DNA of 64,000 nt from Actinokineospora spheciospongiae (GCF_000564855.1 NZ_AYXG01000043.1:62001-126000); one strand, 5' to 3'. Positions 40,269 through 50,505 are shown, counted from the stretch's first letter. The notes: a model not told the origin generated them from the letters alone. Program-made: numbers and translations.

Positions 40269-40361
40269 GTCTTACCTCCCGATCCACTCCCCAGACCGCC
40301 CGGTCGCCCGGAAGGTTGCCGTGCCCGGCGGGAATCTCCCCGCCCGCGCTACCGTGCGGCC

Positions 40362-40778
40362 ATGAGCACCGCCTTCCACCTCGCCATCCCGGTCGACGAC
40401 CTCGACGCCGCCCGCCGCTTCTACGGCGAGCTGATCGGGTGCCCGCGGGGGCGGGAGGCCGACACCTGGGTGGACTGGGACCTGGGGGGCCACCAGTTGG
40501 TCACCCACCTCGCCCCGGGCGGGCGCGGCGACGCGGCCGTCAACGCCGTCGACGGCCACGGGGTCCCGGTCCCGCACTTCGGCCTGGTCCTCGACGTCCC
40601 CGACTTCCAGGCCCTGGCCGGGCGCCTGCGCGCGGCCGGGACCGAGTTCGTCATCGAGCCGCACGTGCGCTTCCCCGGGCAGCCCGGTGAGCAGTGGACC
40701 ATGTTCCTGCGCGACCCGGCGGGCAACGCCCTGGAGTTCAAGGCCTTCGCCGACCGCGACCAGCTCTTCGCCCGCTGA
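40362..40778 (+). CDS. VOC-family (glyoxalase/dioxygenase-like) protein
   Basis: A 138-aa metal-binding fold protein with the paired beta-alpha-beta modules: N-terminal FHLAIPVDDLDAARRFYGELIG, then a central HFGLVLDV, and C-terminal MFLRDPAGNALEFKAF with a Glu metal ligand. This is the VOC superfamily (glyoxalase I, fosfomycin or bleomycin resistance, extradiol dioxygenase); the reaction cannot be told. The next gene starts 3 nt after its stop and is surely cotranscribed. Confidence 0.85.
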   Translation: MSTAFHLAIPVDDLDAARRFYGELIGCPRGREADTWVDWDLGGHQLVTHLAPGGRGDAAVNAVDGHGVPVPHFGLVLDVPDFQALAGRLRAAGTEFVIEPHVRFPGQPGEQWTMFLRDPAGNALEFKAFADRDQLFAR

Positions 40779-40780
40779 CG

Positions 40781-41776
40781 ATGGACCTCGACCTCGTCTC
40801 GCGGACCGTGTCCCAGGGCCTCGCCGGTCCCCGCCCGAAGGCCGTCGCCGACGCCGTCCGGCGGGTGGTGGGCGTGCCCGCCCGCGACGTGTTCGCCGCC
40901 GCCCTGGCCGTCCGCGCCCGCACGGACGGGTTGGTGCTCGCCGACGTGGACGACGCGATCACCTCCGGTTCCGTGGTGCGGACCTGGGCGATGCGCGGCG
41001 CCCTGCACCTGGTCGCCGCGGCGGACGCGGGCTGGCTGGTCGCCCTGCTGGGGCCGCGGGCCGCGCACGGGCTGCGGGAGCGCAGGCACCGGCTCGGGCT
41101 CGACGACGCCAGGGTCGCGCACGGCACGAAGGTGATCGCCGAGGCCGCGGTGGTCCCGCGCACGCGCCCGGAACTGCTGGCCGACCTGGCCGCGGCGGGG
41201 ATGGCGCTGGACGACAGCCGGGCCTTCGCGCAGTTGGTCGCGCACGCGGCGATGGCCGGGGAGGTCGTCCGGGTCGCCGACCGGGACGGGGAGCCGACGT
41301 TCCTGCGCGCGGAACCGGTGGTCGAGGACGAGGCGGTGCTGCTGAACCGGCTCGCCCTGCGCTACCTCGACGGGCACGCGCCCGCCGGGTGGGAGGACTT
41401 CGCCACCTGGTCCGGGCTGCCCACCGGCAAGGCCAAGGCGGCGTTCGCCGGGCTGTACCCGCCCGCCGCGCGGCCGGAGCCGCCGCGGACCGCGCGGCTG
41501 CTGGGGCACTCGGACCCGTACCTGTCGGCGTACCGGTCGCGGGCGTTCGTGGTGCCCTCGGGGTTCGAGGGGCGCGTGCAGGAGGGCGACGGGGTGGTGA
41601 ACCCGGTCGTCTTGGTGGACGGGGCCGCGGTGGGGACGTGGGGGCTGGAGGGCGACGAGGTGCGGGTGGCGCCGTTCGCGATCCTGCCGCGCGGGGTGGG
41701 GTCGCTGCTGCGGGTGGAGACGGGGGAGCTGGGCCGGTTCCTGGGGCAGCCGTTGACGCTGCTGGAACGGGCCTGA
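40781..41776 (+). CDS. winged-helix DNA-binding domain protein (AlkZ-like/YcaQ superfamily)
   Basis: A 331-aa protein of the HTH_42 group, with the conserved SGSVVRTWAMRGALHLVAAAD block near residues 64-85, a central winged-helix region, and a C-terminal segment LGHSDPYLSAYRSRAFVVPSGFEGRV...VVLVDGAAVGTW. Relatives include DNA glycosylases such as AlkZ and YcaQ that act on interstrand crosslinks or alkylated bases; many are of unknown role. Whether this one has the glycosylase active-site QxQ/QxD motif was not clear. Translated directly after the VOC gene. Confidence 0.75.
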   Translation: MDLDLVSRTVSQGLAGPRPKAVADAVRRVVGVPARDVFAAALAVRARTDGLVLADVDDAITSGSVVRTWAMRGALHLVAAADAGWLVALLGPRAAHGLRERRHRLGLDDARVAHGTKVIAEAAVVPRTRPELLADLAAAGMALDDSRAFAQLVAHAAMAGEVVRVADRDGEPTFLRAEPVVEDEAVLLNRLALRYLDGHAPAGWEDFATWSGLPTGKAKAAFAGLYPPAARPEPPRTARLLGHSDPYLSAYRSRAFVVPSGFEGRVQEGDGVVNPVVLVDGAAVGTWGLEGDEVRVAPFAILPRGVGSLLRVETGELGRFLGQPLTLLERA

Positions 41777-41783
41777 GGACCGG

Positions 41784-42728
41784 TCAGCGGCGGACCGGGC
41801 GGCGCAGCCACATCGTCCACAGCGGGCGGTAGCCGTGGGAGTACCAGAACGGCGTGGAGCGGGGGTTGGGCAGGGCGTGGTGCAGGAGGGTCACCGGGAT
41901 GCCCTCGTCGTCGAGGACCCGGTGGGCGTGCGCGGCGAGGGCCGAGCCGATCCCGGTGCCGCGCTCGGCCGCGGTGACGCCGAGGCTGGCCAGGTAGGCC
42001 ACCTCCGGCGCCGAGGTGTAGCGGCGGGCCCACCGCGAGGTGGGTGGGAGCTGGAGGTGGACGTGGCCGAGGACGCGGTCGCCGCGCACGGCCACCCACA
42101 CCGCGGGCCGGGGCTCCCCCAGGAGGAACACCAACTGGTTGCGCAGGGCCTCGGCGGTGTCCTCGCGGGGGGTGACCTTCCCGAAGGGGGCGTCGTACTC
42201 GACGACCTCCAGGTTGAGGGCCACGAGGGTGTCGAGGTCGTCCGGGGTGGCGGGGCGGATGGTGGCGTCCGTCAGCGGGGTCGGGCCGGGACGGCCCGCG
42301 GTGCGGGCGGCGATGGTGCTGACCGGGGCGAAGCCACGGTGGACCAGGGCCAGGACCGCCTCGGTGTCGCGGCTGGGGAGTTCCAGGACCGCCGCCGAGT
42401 CGGTGTCGCCGGGGGTGGTGGCGCCGTGCAGGAGGTCGAACCAGGTGTCGAGGAGGGCGCCGAGGGTGGTGGCCCGGTCCGCGCCCGCCAGGCGGACCTC
42501 CAGGTTGTGCCGCTTCGCCGGGTCCCAGGTGCGCGCCGCCGTGCCGACCGCGGATTCCTGGTACCAGGCGATCGCCGCGCCCGCGGGGGCGGTGATCAGC
42601 TTGCCCGCGCCGGGGGACAGGGGCGGGGGCGCGGGCAGCAACGGGTCCAGGTCCGCCAGGCGGGCGGCGTGCTCGTCGGCGACGGCGGCGACGGCGGTGA
42701 GGTCTGGGGTGGGATCGGCGGGGCTCAC
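41784..42728 (-). CDS. GNAT-family N-acetyltransferase
   Basis: A 314-aa protein with a GNAT domain in the C-terminal half: TIRPATPDDLDTLVALNLEVVEYDA, VLGHVHLQL, and acetyl-CoA motif A in VAYLASLGVTAAERGTGIGSALAAHAHRVLD. The N-terminal half could be a decayed second GNAT. GTG 42728 was chosen as the first start in the region with conserved character; the open frame continues to 43202 but upstream sequence looks noncoding. The acceptor substrate is unknown. Its stop is 7 nt from the stop of the convergent winged-helix gene. Confidence 0.8.
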   Translation of the reverse strand: MSPADPTPDLTAVAAVADEHAARLADLDPLLPAPPPLSPGAGKLITAPAGAAIAWYQESAVGTAARTWDPAKRHNLEVRLAGADRATTLGALLDTWFDLLHGATTPGDTDSAAVLELPSRDTEAVLALVHRGFAPVSTIAARTAGRPGPTPLTDATIRPATPDDLDTLVALNLEVVEYDAPFGKVTPREDTAEALRNQLVFLLGEPRPAVWVAVRGDRVLGHVHLQLPPTSRWARRYTSAPEVAYLASLGVTAAERGTGIGSALAAHAHRVLDDEGIPVTLLHHALPNPRSTPFWYSHGYRPLWTMWLRRPVRR

Positions 42729-43251
42729 GCGGCCATCCAAGCGCAGCGACCGGCCCGGCGTGCCGCGATCGGGGCGGGACGGTTCCTCGTTCGGGTGGGT
42801 GATGCCGGGGGACGAGCTCGGTGTCTCTGCGTTGGGACGGCGTTGCGCCAGTGGGGTGATTGTCGCCGCACCCCGACCGGAGAAGGCGGCTCGTGTCGGT
42901 CGGGGTCCCCGGCGGCCCCGGGGGTGCGTGGAGTGGATCTCCGCGCTGCGCCTGGGCCAGGACTTGAGCGGGAGCGGGCCGGGCGGTCGTCGCTGGTGGC
43001 CCGGTGGGTGCCCCGCGGCGCGAGAACGTGCCGGGAGTGCTCGACAGTGGTCCGGTGGTGTTGCGGGGGTGAGCGAAAACCGGGTTCGGCGGGCTGTCGA
43101 GCGGTGGGCGGACGCCTGAACTTGGTGTCCACGAGTAACTAGCACACGTGCCAGTTTCGCCTGATCGGGGTACAGTCGGCTCGCCGTCGGGGGACTCGCC
43201 ATGCGCGGGGGTGGTCAGCAGGGCCATCCACCGGCCGTCCGAGGAGGTTGA
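42729..43251. other. intergenic region between divergent genes
   Basis: About 520 nt with no supported gene on either strand. A -10-like TACAGT is at 43171-43176, with no good -35, in place to transcribe the GGDEF/EAL gene. Otherwise nothing is recognisable; the region must contain promoters for both divergent genes. Confidence 0.4.
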
Positions 43252-45936
43252 ATGTCGGACCACCATGGCGGGGCCGCTCCCGGCCAACTGCCCGCGGTGA
43301 GCACCACTGCCGACACCCCGGACGAGGGGCAGCAGTGGGCGTCCGAGGAGCCCCCGCCGAATCGGCGGTTCCTGGTCTTCTCCGTCCTGGTCCTCACCTC
43401 CTCCCTGGTCGCGGCCGCGCTGGTGTCGCCGTGGTCGATGCCCTCCGGCGGGGCGCAGGTGATCTGGATCGGGCTGCTGCTGGCGCTGGGCTTCCTGGTC
43501 GCCGAGCAGCTCGGCATCAACATCGACGTGCGCAGCGGCGTGTCCTGGTCGATCTCCTTCTCCGAGATCCCCCTGGTCATCGGGCTGTTCGTGGCCCCGT
43601 TCGAGGTGGTGCTGGCCGCGCACCTGGTCGCGGGCGTCGGCACGCTGCTGGTCCGCCGGGTGCAGGACCGCATCCTCTACAACGCGGGCGCCATGGTCTT
43701 CGAGATCGTCAGCGCCTTCGCCGTGTTCGGGTTCGTCAACCGCTGGCTCGCCGGGGTCGGGCCGAGCTGGACCGGCGTGCTCGCCGGTGCGCTGGCCGCC
43801 CCGCTGTCGAGCACCCTGCTGGCCCTGGTCTGCGTGCGCGTCCTCGGCCGCCGGATGCGGCTGGGCGCCGCGGTCCGGCTCGTCCTGCGCACCCTGGTCC
43901 TCGGCCTGGTCAACGCCTCCACCGGCGTCGTCGGCTACCAGGTCGTCATGCACGCCGAGGCCGGGTGGCCGCTGCTGGTGCTGGCCATGGGCGGGCTGGC
44001 CGCGCTCTACATCGCCTACTCCGGGCTGCTGCGCGAGCAGCGGGACCTGGAGGCGCTCTCGGAGGTCAGCCTGATCGTCGCCCGCTCCGGGCACCAGGCC
44101 GCGGCGAAGCCCTCGATGGGGCTGGCCGACCCGAACGAGGTCGCCGAGGTGACCGACCCCGACGAGTGGCAGGTCATCGCCGAGCGGATCAAGGACCAGC
44201 TCGGCGCCGCCAGGGTGGTTCTGCGGCTGCGGTTCGACCCGCAGCTCCCGCTGCACACCGTGGTCTCCGGCACCGACCTGCCCGGCGAGATGTACGACCT
44301 CGAGGCGACCGGGCCCAAGGCGGACGCGCTGCTGCGGCTGCCCGGCTCGCACGTGCGCCACTTCCGCCGCGGCGACGCGGTCCCCGAGGTGCGCCACGCC
44401 CTGCTGCGCCGCGACGCCGAGGAGGCGCTGGTGGTGCCGCTGCGCAGCGCCAGCCACCTGCTCGGCGTGGTCGAGGCGCACGACAAGCTGTCGCGGTGGC
44501 GCGGCTTCGGCCAGGCCGACACCCGGCTCATCGGCACCATGGCCAGCCACCTCGCCACCGCCATGGACAACCGCAGGCTGCTCGCCACCCTGCGCCACGA
44601 CGCCTACCACGACCCGCTGACCGGCCTGCTCAACCGGCCCGGCTTTCGCCGCGCCGCCGGGGAGCCCATCCGCCAGCACCCCGACTCGGTCGTGCTGCGC
44701 ATCGACCTCGACGTGCTCTCCACCGTCAGCGACGCCCTCGGCTACGCCTGGAGCGACCGGATGGTGGTGGCCGCGGGCAGGCGGCTGCGCGACGCGCTCG
44801 GCCCGGACGTGGCGCTGGCCCGGCTGGAGGGCGGCCAGTTCGCCGTGCTGCTGGCCGAGACCACCCCCGAGGAGGCGCACCGGGTCGCCGAGCGGCTGCG
44901 CTCCGGGCTCGCCGCCTCCTACCCGGTCGACCGGCTGACCGTCGAGGCCAGCTCCGTGGTCGGCTACTCCACCCCGCGCACGGTCGGCACCGACGCGGAG
45001 GACGCCCTCGAACTCGACGTCGACGCGCTGTTGCAGCGCGCCGACGTGGCGCTGCGCGCGGCCCGTTCCAGCGGCGAGAACGTGCGCGTCTACCTGCCCA
45101 CGATGGGCCAGATCTTCCTGCGCCGCTTCCAGTTGGTCACCCAGTTCCGCCAGGCGCTGGAGACCGGCCAGGTGAAGGTGCACTACCAGCCGAAGGTGGC
45201 GCTGCCGAGCCGCCAGGTGCTCGGCGTCGAGGCGCTGGTGCGCTGGCGGCACCCGGAGTTCGGCAGGCTCGACCCGGACGAGTTCGTGCCCGCCGTGGAG
45301 GCCGCCGGGCTGGTGGACGCGCTGACCGGGTTCGTCATGGACCAGTCGCTGATCCGGGTGCGCAAGTGGCTCGACCGCGGGCTGCGGATCGCCGCCGCGG
45401 TGAACCTGTCGGTGCGCAGCCTGGACGACCCGAACTTCCCCGACCGCGTCGCCGAGGCGCTGGAGCGCCACCAGGTGCCGCCGGAGCTGCTGACCCTGGA
45501 GCTGACCGAGTCCGGGGTGATGGCCGACCCGCAGCGCGCCCTGCCGGTGCTGCGCCGGTTGCACACCCTGGGCGTGACGCTGGCGGTCGACGACTTCGGC
45601 ACCGGCTACTCGTCGCTGGCCTACCTGCGCCAGCTCCCGGTGGACGAGGTGAAGATCGACAAGAGCTTCGTGCTCGGCATGGGCACCGACCTCGGCGACC
45701 TCGCCGTGGTCCGCTCCATCGTCGAGCTGGGCCACTCGCTGGGCCTGATCGTGGTGGCCGAGGGCGTGGAGGACGACGCCGCCCGCGACCAGTTGGCCGC
45801 GATGGGCTGCGACGTGGCGCAGGGCTACCTGATCTCCCGCCCGCTGTCGGAGAGCAGGCTGGAGGCGTGGCTCCAGGCCCGAACGACGCAGGCGAGGGGC
45901 TTGCGCGACGAGACCGTACTGACCCTGTTGTCGTAA
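43252..45936 (+). CDS. membrane GGDEF-EAL protein, degenerate cyclase and probable c-di-GMP phosphodiesterase
   Basis: An 894-aa signalling protein. The N-terminal about 300 residues hold about eight membrane helices (an MASE-like sensor), followed by a GAF-like region (about 300-440), a GGDEF domain whose signature reads EGGQF at 526-530, and an EAL domain with E660-A661-L662 in VEALVRWRHP, NLSVRS, LELTES, D780-D781-FGTGYSS, KIDKSFV and AEGVED. The GGDEF motif lacks the key acidic residues, so synthesis of c-di-GMP is unlikely; the EAL metal and catalytic residues are present, so hydrolysis is likely, possibly with GTP binding by the dead cyclase. ATG 43252 has AGGAGG 6 nt upstream. Confidence 0.9.
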   Translation: MSDHHGGAAPGQLPAVSTTADTPDEGQQWASEEPPPNRRFLVFSVLVLTSSLVAAALVSPWSMPSGGAQVIWIGLLLALGFLVAEQLGINIDVRSGVSWSISFSEIPLVIGLFVAPFEVVLAAHLVAGVGTLLVRRVQDRILYNAGAMVFEIVSAFAVFGFVNRWLAGVGPSWTGVLAGALAAPLSSTLLALVCVRVLGRRMRLGAAVRLVLRTLVLGLVNASTGVVGYQVVMHAEAGWPLLVLAMGGLAALYIAYSGLLREQRDLEALSEVSLIVARSGHQAAAKPSMGLADPNEVAEVTDPDEWQVIAERIKDQLGAARVVLRLRFDPQLPLHTVVSGTDLPGEMYDLEATGPKADALLRLPGSHVRHFRRGDAVPEVRHALLRRDAEEALVVPLRSASHLLGVVEAHDKLSRWRGFGQADTRLIGTMASHLATAMDNRRLLATLRHDAYHDPLTGLLNRPGFRRAAGEPIRQHPDSVVLRIDLDVLSTVSDALGYAWSDRMVVAAGRRLRDALGPDVALARLEGGQFAVLLAETTPEEAHRVAERLRSGLAASYPVDRLTVEASSVVGYSTPRTVGTDAEDALELDVDALLQRADVALRAARSSGENVRVYLPTMGQIFLRRFQLVTQFRQALETGQVKVHYQPKVALPSRQVLGVEALVRWRHPEFGRLDPDEFVPAVEAAGLVDALTGFVMDQSLIRVRKWLDRGLRIAAAVNLSVRSLDDPNFPDRVAEALERHQVPPELLTLELTESGVMADPQRALPVLRRLHTLGVTLAVDDFGTGYSSLAYLRQLPVDEVKIDKSFVLGMGTDLGDLAVVRSIVELGHSLGLIVVAEGVEDDAARDQLAAMGCDVAQGYLISRPLSESRLEAWLQARTTQARGLRDETVLTLLS

Positions 45937-45950
45937 GGGACCCCCCGGTT

Positions 45951-45978
45951 TTGACCCTGCGACACCGTTGTGTATGGT
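45951..45978 (+). promoter_or_regulatory. promoter of the tRNA-Thr/tRNA-Met/rpmG unit
   Basis: TTGACC (45951-45956) and TATGGT (45973-45978) with a 16-nt spacer form a good sigma-A promoter. The start would be near 45985, 35 nt before tRNA-Thr. Confidence 0.8.
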
Positions 45979-46020
45979 TACCCGCGTCGCCAGGGAAACC
46001 AGGCGGCAGGAGCCAGACCA

Positions 46021-46093
46021 GCCCCTTTAGCTCAGTCGGCAGAGCGTCTCCATGGTAAGGAGAAGGTCTACGGTTCGATTCCGTAAAGGGGCT
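46021..46093 (+). tRNA. tRNA-Thr (anticodon GGT)
   Basis: Acceptor GCCCCTT (46021-46027) pairs with AAGGGGC (46086-46092). The anticodon stem TCTCC/GGAGA encloses ATGGTAA with GGT at 46054-46056. The TTCGATT T-loop is present, CCA is not encoded. The position before tRNA-Met and rpmG is conserved among actinobacteria. Confidence 0.96.
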
Positions 46094-46157
46094 CGACGGT
46101 TGAAGCCGCGGTTGCACCGGGAATTTTCGCGGTGTGTCGCGGCTTGAACCATGTCAT

Positions 46158-46230
46158 AGCGGCGTAGCTCAGTTGGTAGAGCAAACGGCTCATAATCGTT
46201 GTGTCGCCGGTTCAAGTCCGGCCGTCGCTA
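46158..46230 (+). tRNA. tRNA-Met (anticodon CAT), elongator type
   Basis: Acceptor AGCGGCG (46158-46164) pairs with CGTCGCT (46223-46229) with one G-U. The anticodon loop CTCATAA has CAT at 46191-46193, with the AACGG/TCGTT stem. No three G-C pairs in the anticodon stem, so it is not an initiator. A lysidine-modified tRNA-Ile2 also has CAT, but the place before rpmG favours elongator Met. Confidence 0.92.
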
Positions 46231-46336
46231 CGCGATAGACCGAGGGGTTCGCCCCTCGCATCCTTGAGACCCGGTCCACGCCGTGGGCCAGGCCTCCCCG
46301 CCCGCAGGGCGGTCATCGGTTACGAAAGGCATCGCT

Positions 46337-46501
46337 GTGGCTTCTACTGACGTGCGGCCGAAGATCACGCTCGCGTGTGAGAGCTGCAAGCACCGCAACT
46401 ACATCACCAAGAAGAACCGGCGCAACGACCCGGACCGCCTGGAGATGAAGAAGTTCTGCCCGAACTGCGGCGCGCACAAGCTGCACAAGGAGACCCGCTG
46501 A
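46337..46501 (+). CDS. rpmG: 50S ribosomal protein L33
   Basis: A 54-aa L33 of the zinc-binding (C+) type with CESC and CPNC knuckles, so it can store zinc. Start GTG 46337 has GAAAGG 8 nt upstream; a frame extending to 46283 is not native. It lies between the tRNA pair and hadAB as in mycobacteria. The terminator at 46539 follows. Confidence 0.95.
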   Translation: MASTDVRPKITLACESCKHRNYITKKNRRNDPDRLEMKKFCPNCGAHKLHKETR

Positions 46502-46538
46502 CCCACCGGGCCCCACGGGCCCCCTGGTTGGCTGACTG

Positions 46539-46564
46539 AGCCGTCCTACCTCGGTAGGGCGGCT
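46539..46564. terminator. terminator after rpmG
   Basis: A 12-bp stem (AGCCGTCCTACC with its complement, one G-U pair) with a tight loop, followed by TTTGGTCGTTTT. It ends the tRNA-rpmG transcript; the hadA -35 box begins inside its tail. Confidence 0.75.
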
Positions 46565-46595
46565 TTGGTCGTTTTCAAGCGCGCCTGACTAAGGT
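46565..46595 (+). promoter_or_regulatory. probable promoter of hadAB
   Basis: TTGGTC (46565-46570) and TAAGGT (46590-46595) are 19 nt apart, the same spacing as in the tRNA-Tyr promoter. The -10 box ends 6 nt before the hadA GTG, so a leaderless mRNA is likely; AAGG within the box could alternatively serve as a ribosome site. Confidence 0.5.
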
Positions 46596-46601
46596 GCTCC
46601 C

Positions 46602-47057
46602 GTGGCACTCGACCAGTCGTTTGTGGGGCGTACCTACCCGCCGTCGCCCGTGTACGAGGTGGGGCGGGCGAAGATCAAGGAGTTCGTGGACGCGATCGGC
46701 GACACCGATCCCGTGCACCGCGACCCGGAGGCCGCGCGCGCCGCGGGCTTCCCGGACGTGGTGGCACCGCCGACGTTCACCACCATCCTGAACCTCGAAC
46801 TCATCAACACCATCGTGTCCGACCCCAAGCTGGGGCTCGACTACGGCCGGATGGTGCACGGGGACCAGAGCTTCGAGTACCACCGGCCCGTCGTGGCCGG
46901 GGACCGGCTGGTCGCGGTGGGTTCGGTGCAGAGCATCATGAGCCGGGCGGGCAACGACTTCATCGTGCTCCGGGCGGAGATCACCACCGAGTCGGGCGAG
47001 CCCAGGGTCACCGGCACGGCGCAGTTGGTCGTGCGGGACGCGGGAGTCGACTCGTGA
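46602..47057 (+). CDS. hadA: (3R)-hydroxyacyl-ACP dehydratase subunit HadA-like
   Basis: A 151-aa MaoC N-terminal-like hot-dog protein (the HadA or UPF0336 type), the substrate-binding half of a FAS-II-type dehydratase; catalysis is supplied by HadB. Blocks FVGRTYPPSPVYEVGRAKIKEFVDAIGD and MVHGDQSFEYHRPVVAGDRL are typical. It overlaps hadB by 4 nt (GTGA). Mycobacteria have the same locus (hadA-hadB-hadC) for mycolate precursors; here hadC is missing, as expected for an organism without long mycolates. Its substrate is thus probably a normal fatty acyl chain. Confidence 0.88.
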   Translation: MALDQSFVGRTYPPSPVYEVGRAKIKEFVDAIGDTDPVHRDPEAARAAGFPDVVAPPTFTTILNLELINTIVSDPKLGLDYGRMVHGDQSFEYHRPVVAGDRLVAVGSVQSIMSRAGNDFIVLRAEITTESGEPRVTGTAQLVVRDAGVDS

Positions 47058-47455
47058 GCGCGCTGGAGAAGGGCGCCGAGCTGCCGCCGCTGCAGGTCCG
47101 GCTGACCAGGGCCGACCTGGTCCGGTACGCGGGCGCGGCGCTCGACCACAACCCGATCCACTGGAACGAGCGCTTCGCCAAGGAGGTCGGCCTCCCGGAC
47201 GTCATCGCGCACGGGATGCTGACCATGGGCGTCGCCGGTCGCGTCGTCACCGAGGCCCGGGTGGGGACGCTGGTCAGCTACAGCGCCCGGTTCACCCGGC
47301 CCGTGGTCGTCCCGGACGACGACAAGGGCGCCCTGGTGGAGCTGAGCGCCAAGGTCGGCGCGGTGCTCGACAACGGCGACCTGCGCATCGACATCACCGC
47401 CCGGTTCGACGGCCGGACCGTGCTCGGCAAGGCCATCGCGATCGTCCGCCCCTGA
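47054..47455 (+). CDS. hadB: (3R)-hydroxyacyl-ACP dehydratase subunit HadB-like
   Basis: A 133-aa MaoC hot-dog dehydratase, the catalytic half of the HadAB dimer. The hydratase-2 motif is DHNPIHW (catalytic Asp about residue 32, His about 37), followed by GLPDVIAHGMLTMG. GTG 47054 overlaps the hadA stop. A hairpin follows the stop. Confidence 0.9.
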   Translation: MSALEKGAELPPLQVRLTRADLVRYAGAALDHNPIHWNERFAKEVGLPDVIAHGMLTMGVAGRVVTEARVGTLVSYSARFTRPVVVPDDDKGALVELSAKVGAVLDNGDLRIDITARFDGRTVLGKAIAIVRP

Positions 47456-47459
47456 GCCC

Positions 47460-47489
47460 CCGGCGGCCGGACACCTGCCCGGCCGCCGG
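47460..47489. terminator. terminator after hadB
   Basis: Perfect 11-bp arms (CCGGCGGCCGG and complement) with an 8-nt loop begin 5 nt after the hadB stop. There is no U-tract. Confidence 0.7.
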
Positions 47490-47613
47490 AATTGCTCCGG
47501 TCGCCAGGGGGACGCCCGCAACATTTGTCGTCCGGGGCTGGCCAAACCGGGGGTGTGTCGGGTAATGCGGCCCACTCGCCCAGCCCCGGTGGGACGGGAC
47601 TACATTCGCCCGG

Positions 47614-48720
47614 GTGACGGCATCCGACCTCATCTCCTTCGCCCGCGGCGCCCCCTCCCTCGACATCATCGACGTGGCAGGCCTCAAGGCCGCCACGGAC
47701 GCGGCGCTCACCCAAGACCCCGGCGGCGCCCTCGGCTACGGCACCGCGATCGGCTACCCCCCGCTGCGCAAGCTGCTCGCCGAGCGGCACGGCGTGGCCG
47801 AGGACCAGGTGCTGGTCACCAACGGCTCGATGCAGGCCGACGCGTTCCTGTTCGACCAGCTCGTCGTCTCCGGCAGCCCGGTCGTGGTGGAGCGGCCCAC
47901 CTACGACCGCACCCTGCTGGGCCTGCGCGAGCGCGGCGCCGACGTGCGGCCGGTGGCGCTGGACCTCGACGGCATCGACACCGAGGAGCTGGCCGCCCTG
48001 CTCGACGGGGGCCTGCGCCCGACGTTCGCGCACATCATCCCCAACTTCCAGAACCCGGCCGGCTACACGCTGAGCCTGGCCAAGCGCAAGCGCCTGCTGG
48101 AGCTGGCCGAGCAGTACGACTTCGTCGTGTTCGAGGACGACCCGTACGCGCAGATCCGGTTCGCCGGTGAGCCGCTGCCGACCATGCTGGAGCTGGACGA
48201 GGGCCGCGGTCGGGTCGTCTACGCCAGCTCGTTCTCCAAGACGGTGGCCCCCGGCGTGCGCGTCGGCTACATCGTCGGGCCCAAGGAGCTGGTGGCGCGG
48301 GTGCGGGCGCGGGCGACCAACACCTACATCTCGCCCAACATGTTCGCCCAGGCCGTGGTCTACCAGTTCTGCGTCGACGGCGGCCTCGACCGGTCGATCG
48401 CCAAGGTCAACGCGGCCCTGGCCGAGCGGGTCGCGACGCTGTGCGCCGCGCTGGCCGAGCAGCTCCCGGAGGCGAAGTTCACCGCCCCCGAGGGCGGCTA
48501 CTTCATGTGGGTCGAGCTGCCCGAGGGCGTCGACGTGGCGCGGCTGCTGCCCGCCGCCGAGGAGCGCGGGGTGACCTTCGTCAAGGGCACCGACTTCCTG
48601 CTGGAGGGCGGCGCGTCGACCATGCGCCTGGCCTACTCCGGGGTGCGCGCCGACCAGATCGCCGAGGGCGTCGGTCGCCTCGCCGAGGCGCTGCGCTCGT
48701 TGCGGGTCGCCGCGGGCTGA
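47614..48720 (+). CDS. PLP-dependent aminotransferase, class I/II (AAA/KAT II-like)
   Basis: A 368-aa fold-type I aminotransferase of the GntR/MocR-aminotransferase-domain or 2-aminoadipate aminotransferase (LysN) branch, with no DNA-binding domain. The PLP lysine is K209 in SSFSKTVAPGVRVGY; other blocks are NGSMQADAFLF, PNFQNPAGYT and FEDDPYAQIRF. Start GTG 47614 has no ribosome site but a -10-like TACATT ends 8 nt upstream, suggesting a leaderless mRNA. It sits where mycobacteria carry hadC, between hadB and tRNA-Trp. Confidence 0.87.
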   Translation: MTASDLISFARGAPSLDIIDVAGLKAATDAALTQDPGGALGYGTAIGYPPLRKLLAERHGVAEDQVLVTNGSMQADAFLFDQLVVSGSPVVVERPTYDRTLLGLRERGADVRPVALDLDGIDTEELAALLDGGLRPTFAHIIPNFQNPAGYTLSLAKRKRLLELAEQYDFVVFEDDPYAQIRFAGEPLPTMLELDEGRGRVVYASSFSKTVAPGVRVGYIVGPKELVARVRARATNTYISPNMFAQAVVYQFCVDGGLDRSIAKVNAALAERVATLCAALAEQLPEAKFTAPEGGYFMWVELPEGVDVARLLPAAEERGVTFVKGTDFLLEGGASTMRLAYSGVRADQIAEGVGRLAEALRSLRVAAG

Positions 48721-48731
48721 GAGCACCGGTC

Positions 48732-48772
48732 ACCCGGGATGTGGGCCTCGGTTGCGAGACCCACTCCCGGGT
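48732..48772. terminator. terminator after the aminotransferase gene
   Basis: An extended hairpin: ACCCGGG pairs with CCCGGGT, then GTGGG with CCCAC after a bulge, with an inner CTCG/CGAG stem and a GTTG loop. It lies between the aminotransferase and tRNA-Trp. Confidence 0.75.
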
Positions 48773-48881
48773 ACCGTATGCTCTCGTGCTTGGGACGGCT
48801 TGATCGCCCACGCTGGTCCGCGCGAGCGGTAAGGTGGGGGTCGATCGGGTGCGTTCGCACCACGCAGTCGCGAGGCTGCAC

Positions 48882-50445
<1,564 letters not shown>

Positions 50446-50473
50446 TCCGCTCCCCGCCCGCGGGGACGGACGG

Positions 50474-50505
50474 CCGCACCCGGCGCAGCCATTCGCCGGG
50501 TGCGG
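50474..50505. terminator. hairpin between nusG and rplK
   Basis: Perfect 12-bp arms (CCGCACCCGGCG and complement) with an 8-nt loop, 29 nt after nusG. It could terminate secE-nusG or attenuate read-through into rplK-rplA. Confidence 0.7.

Noticed and set aside
41362-45735. A 1457-codon open frame on the minus strand
   Set aside because: It is antisense to the winged-helix, GNAT and GGDEF/EAL genes, has no family features, and long antisense frames are expected in high-GC DNA because of codon bias.
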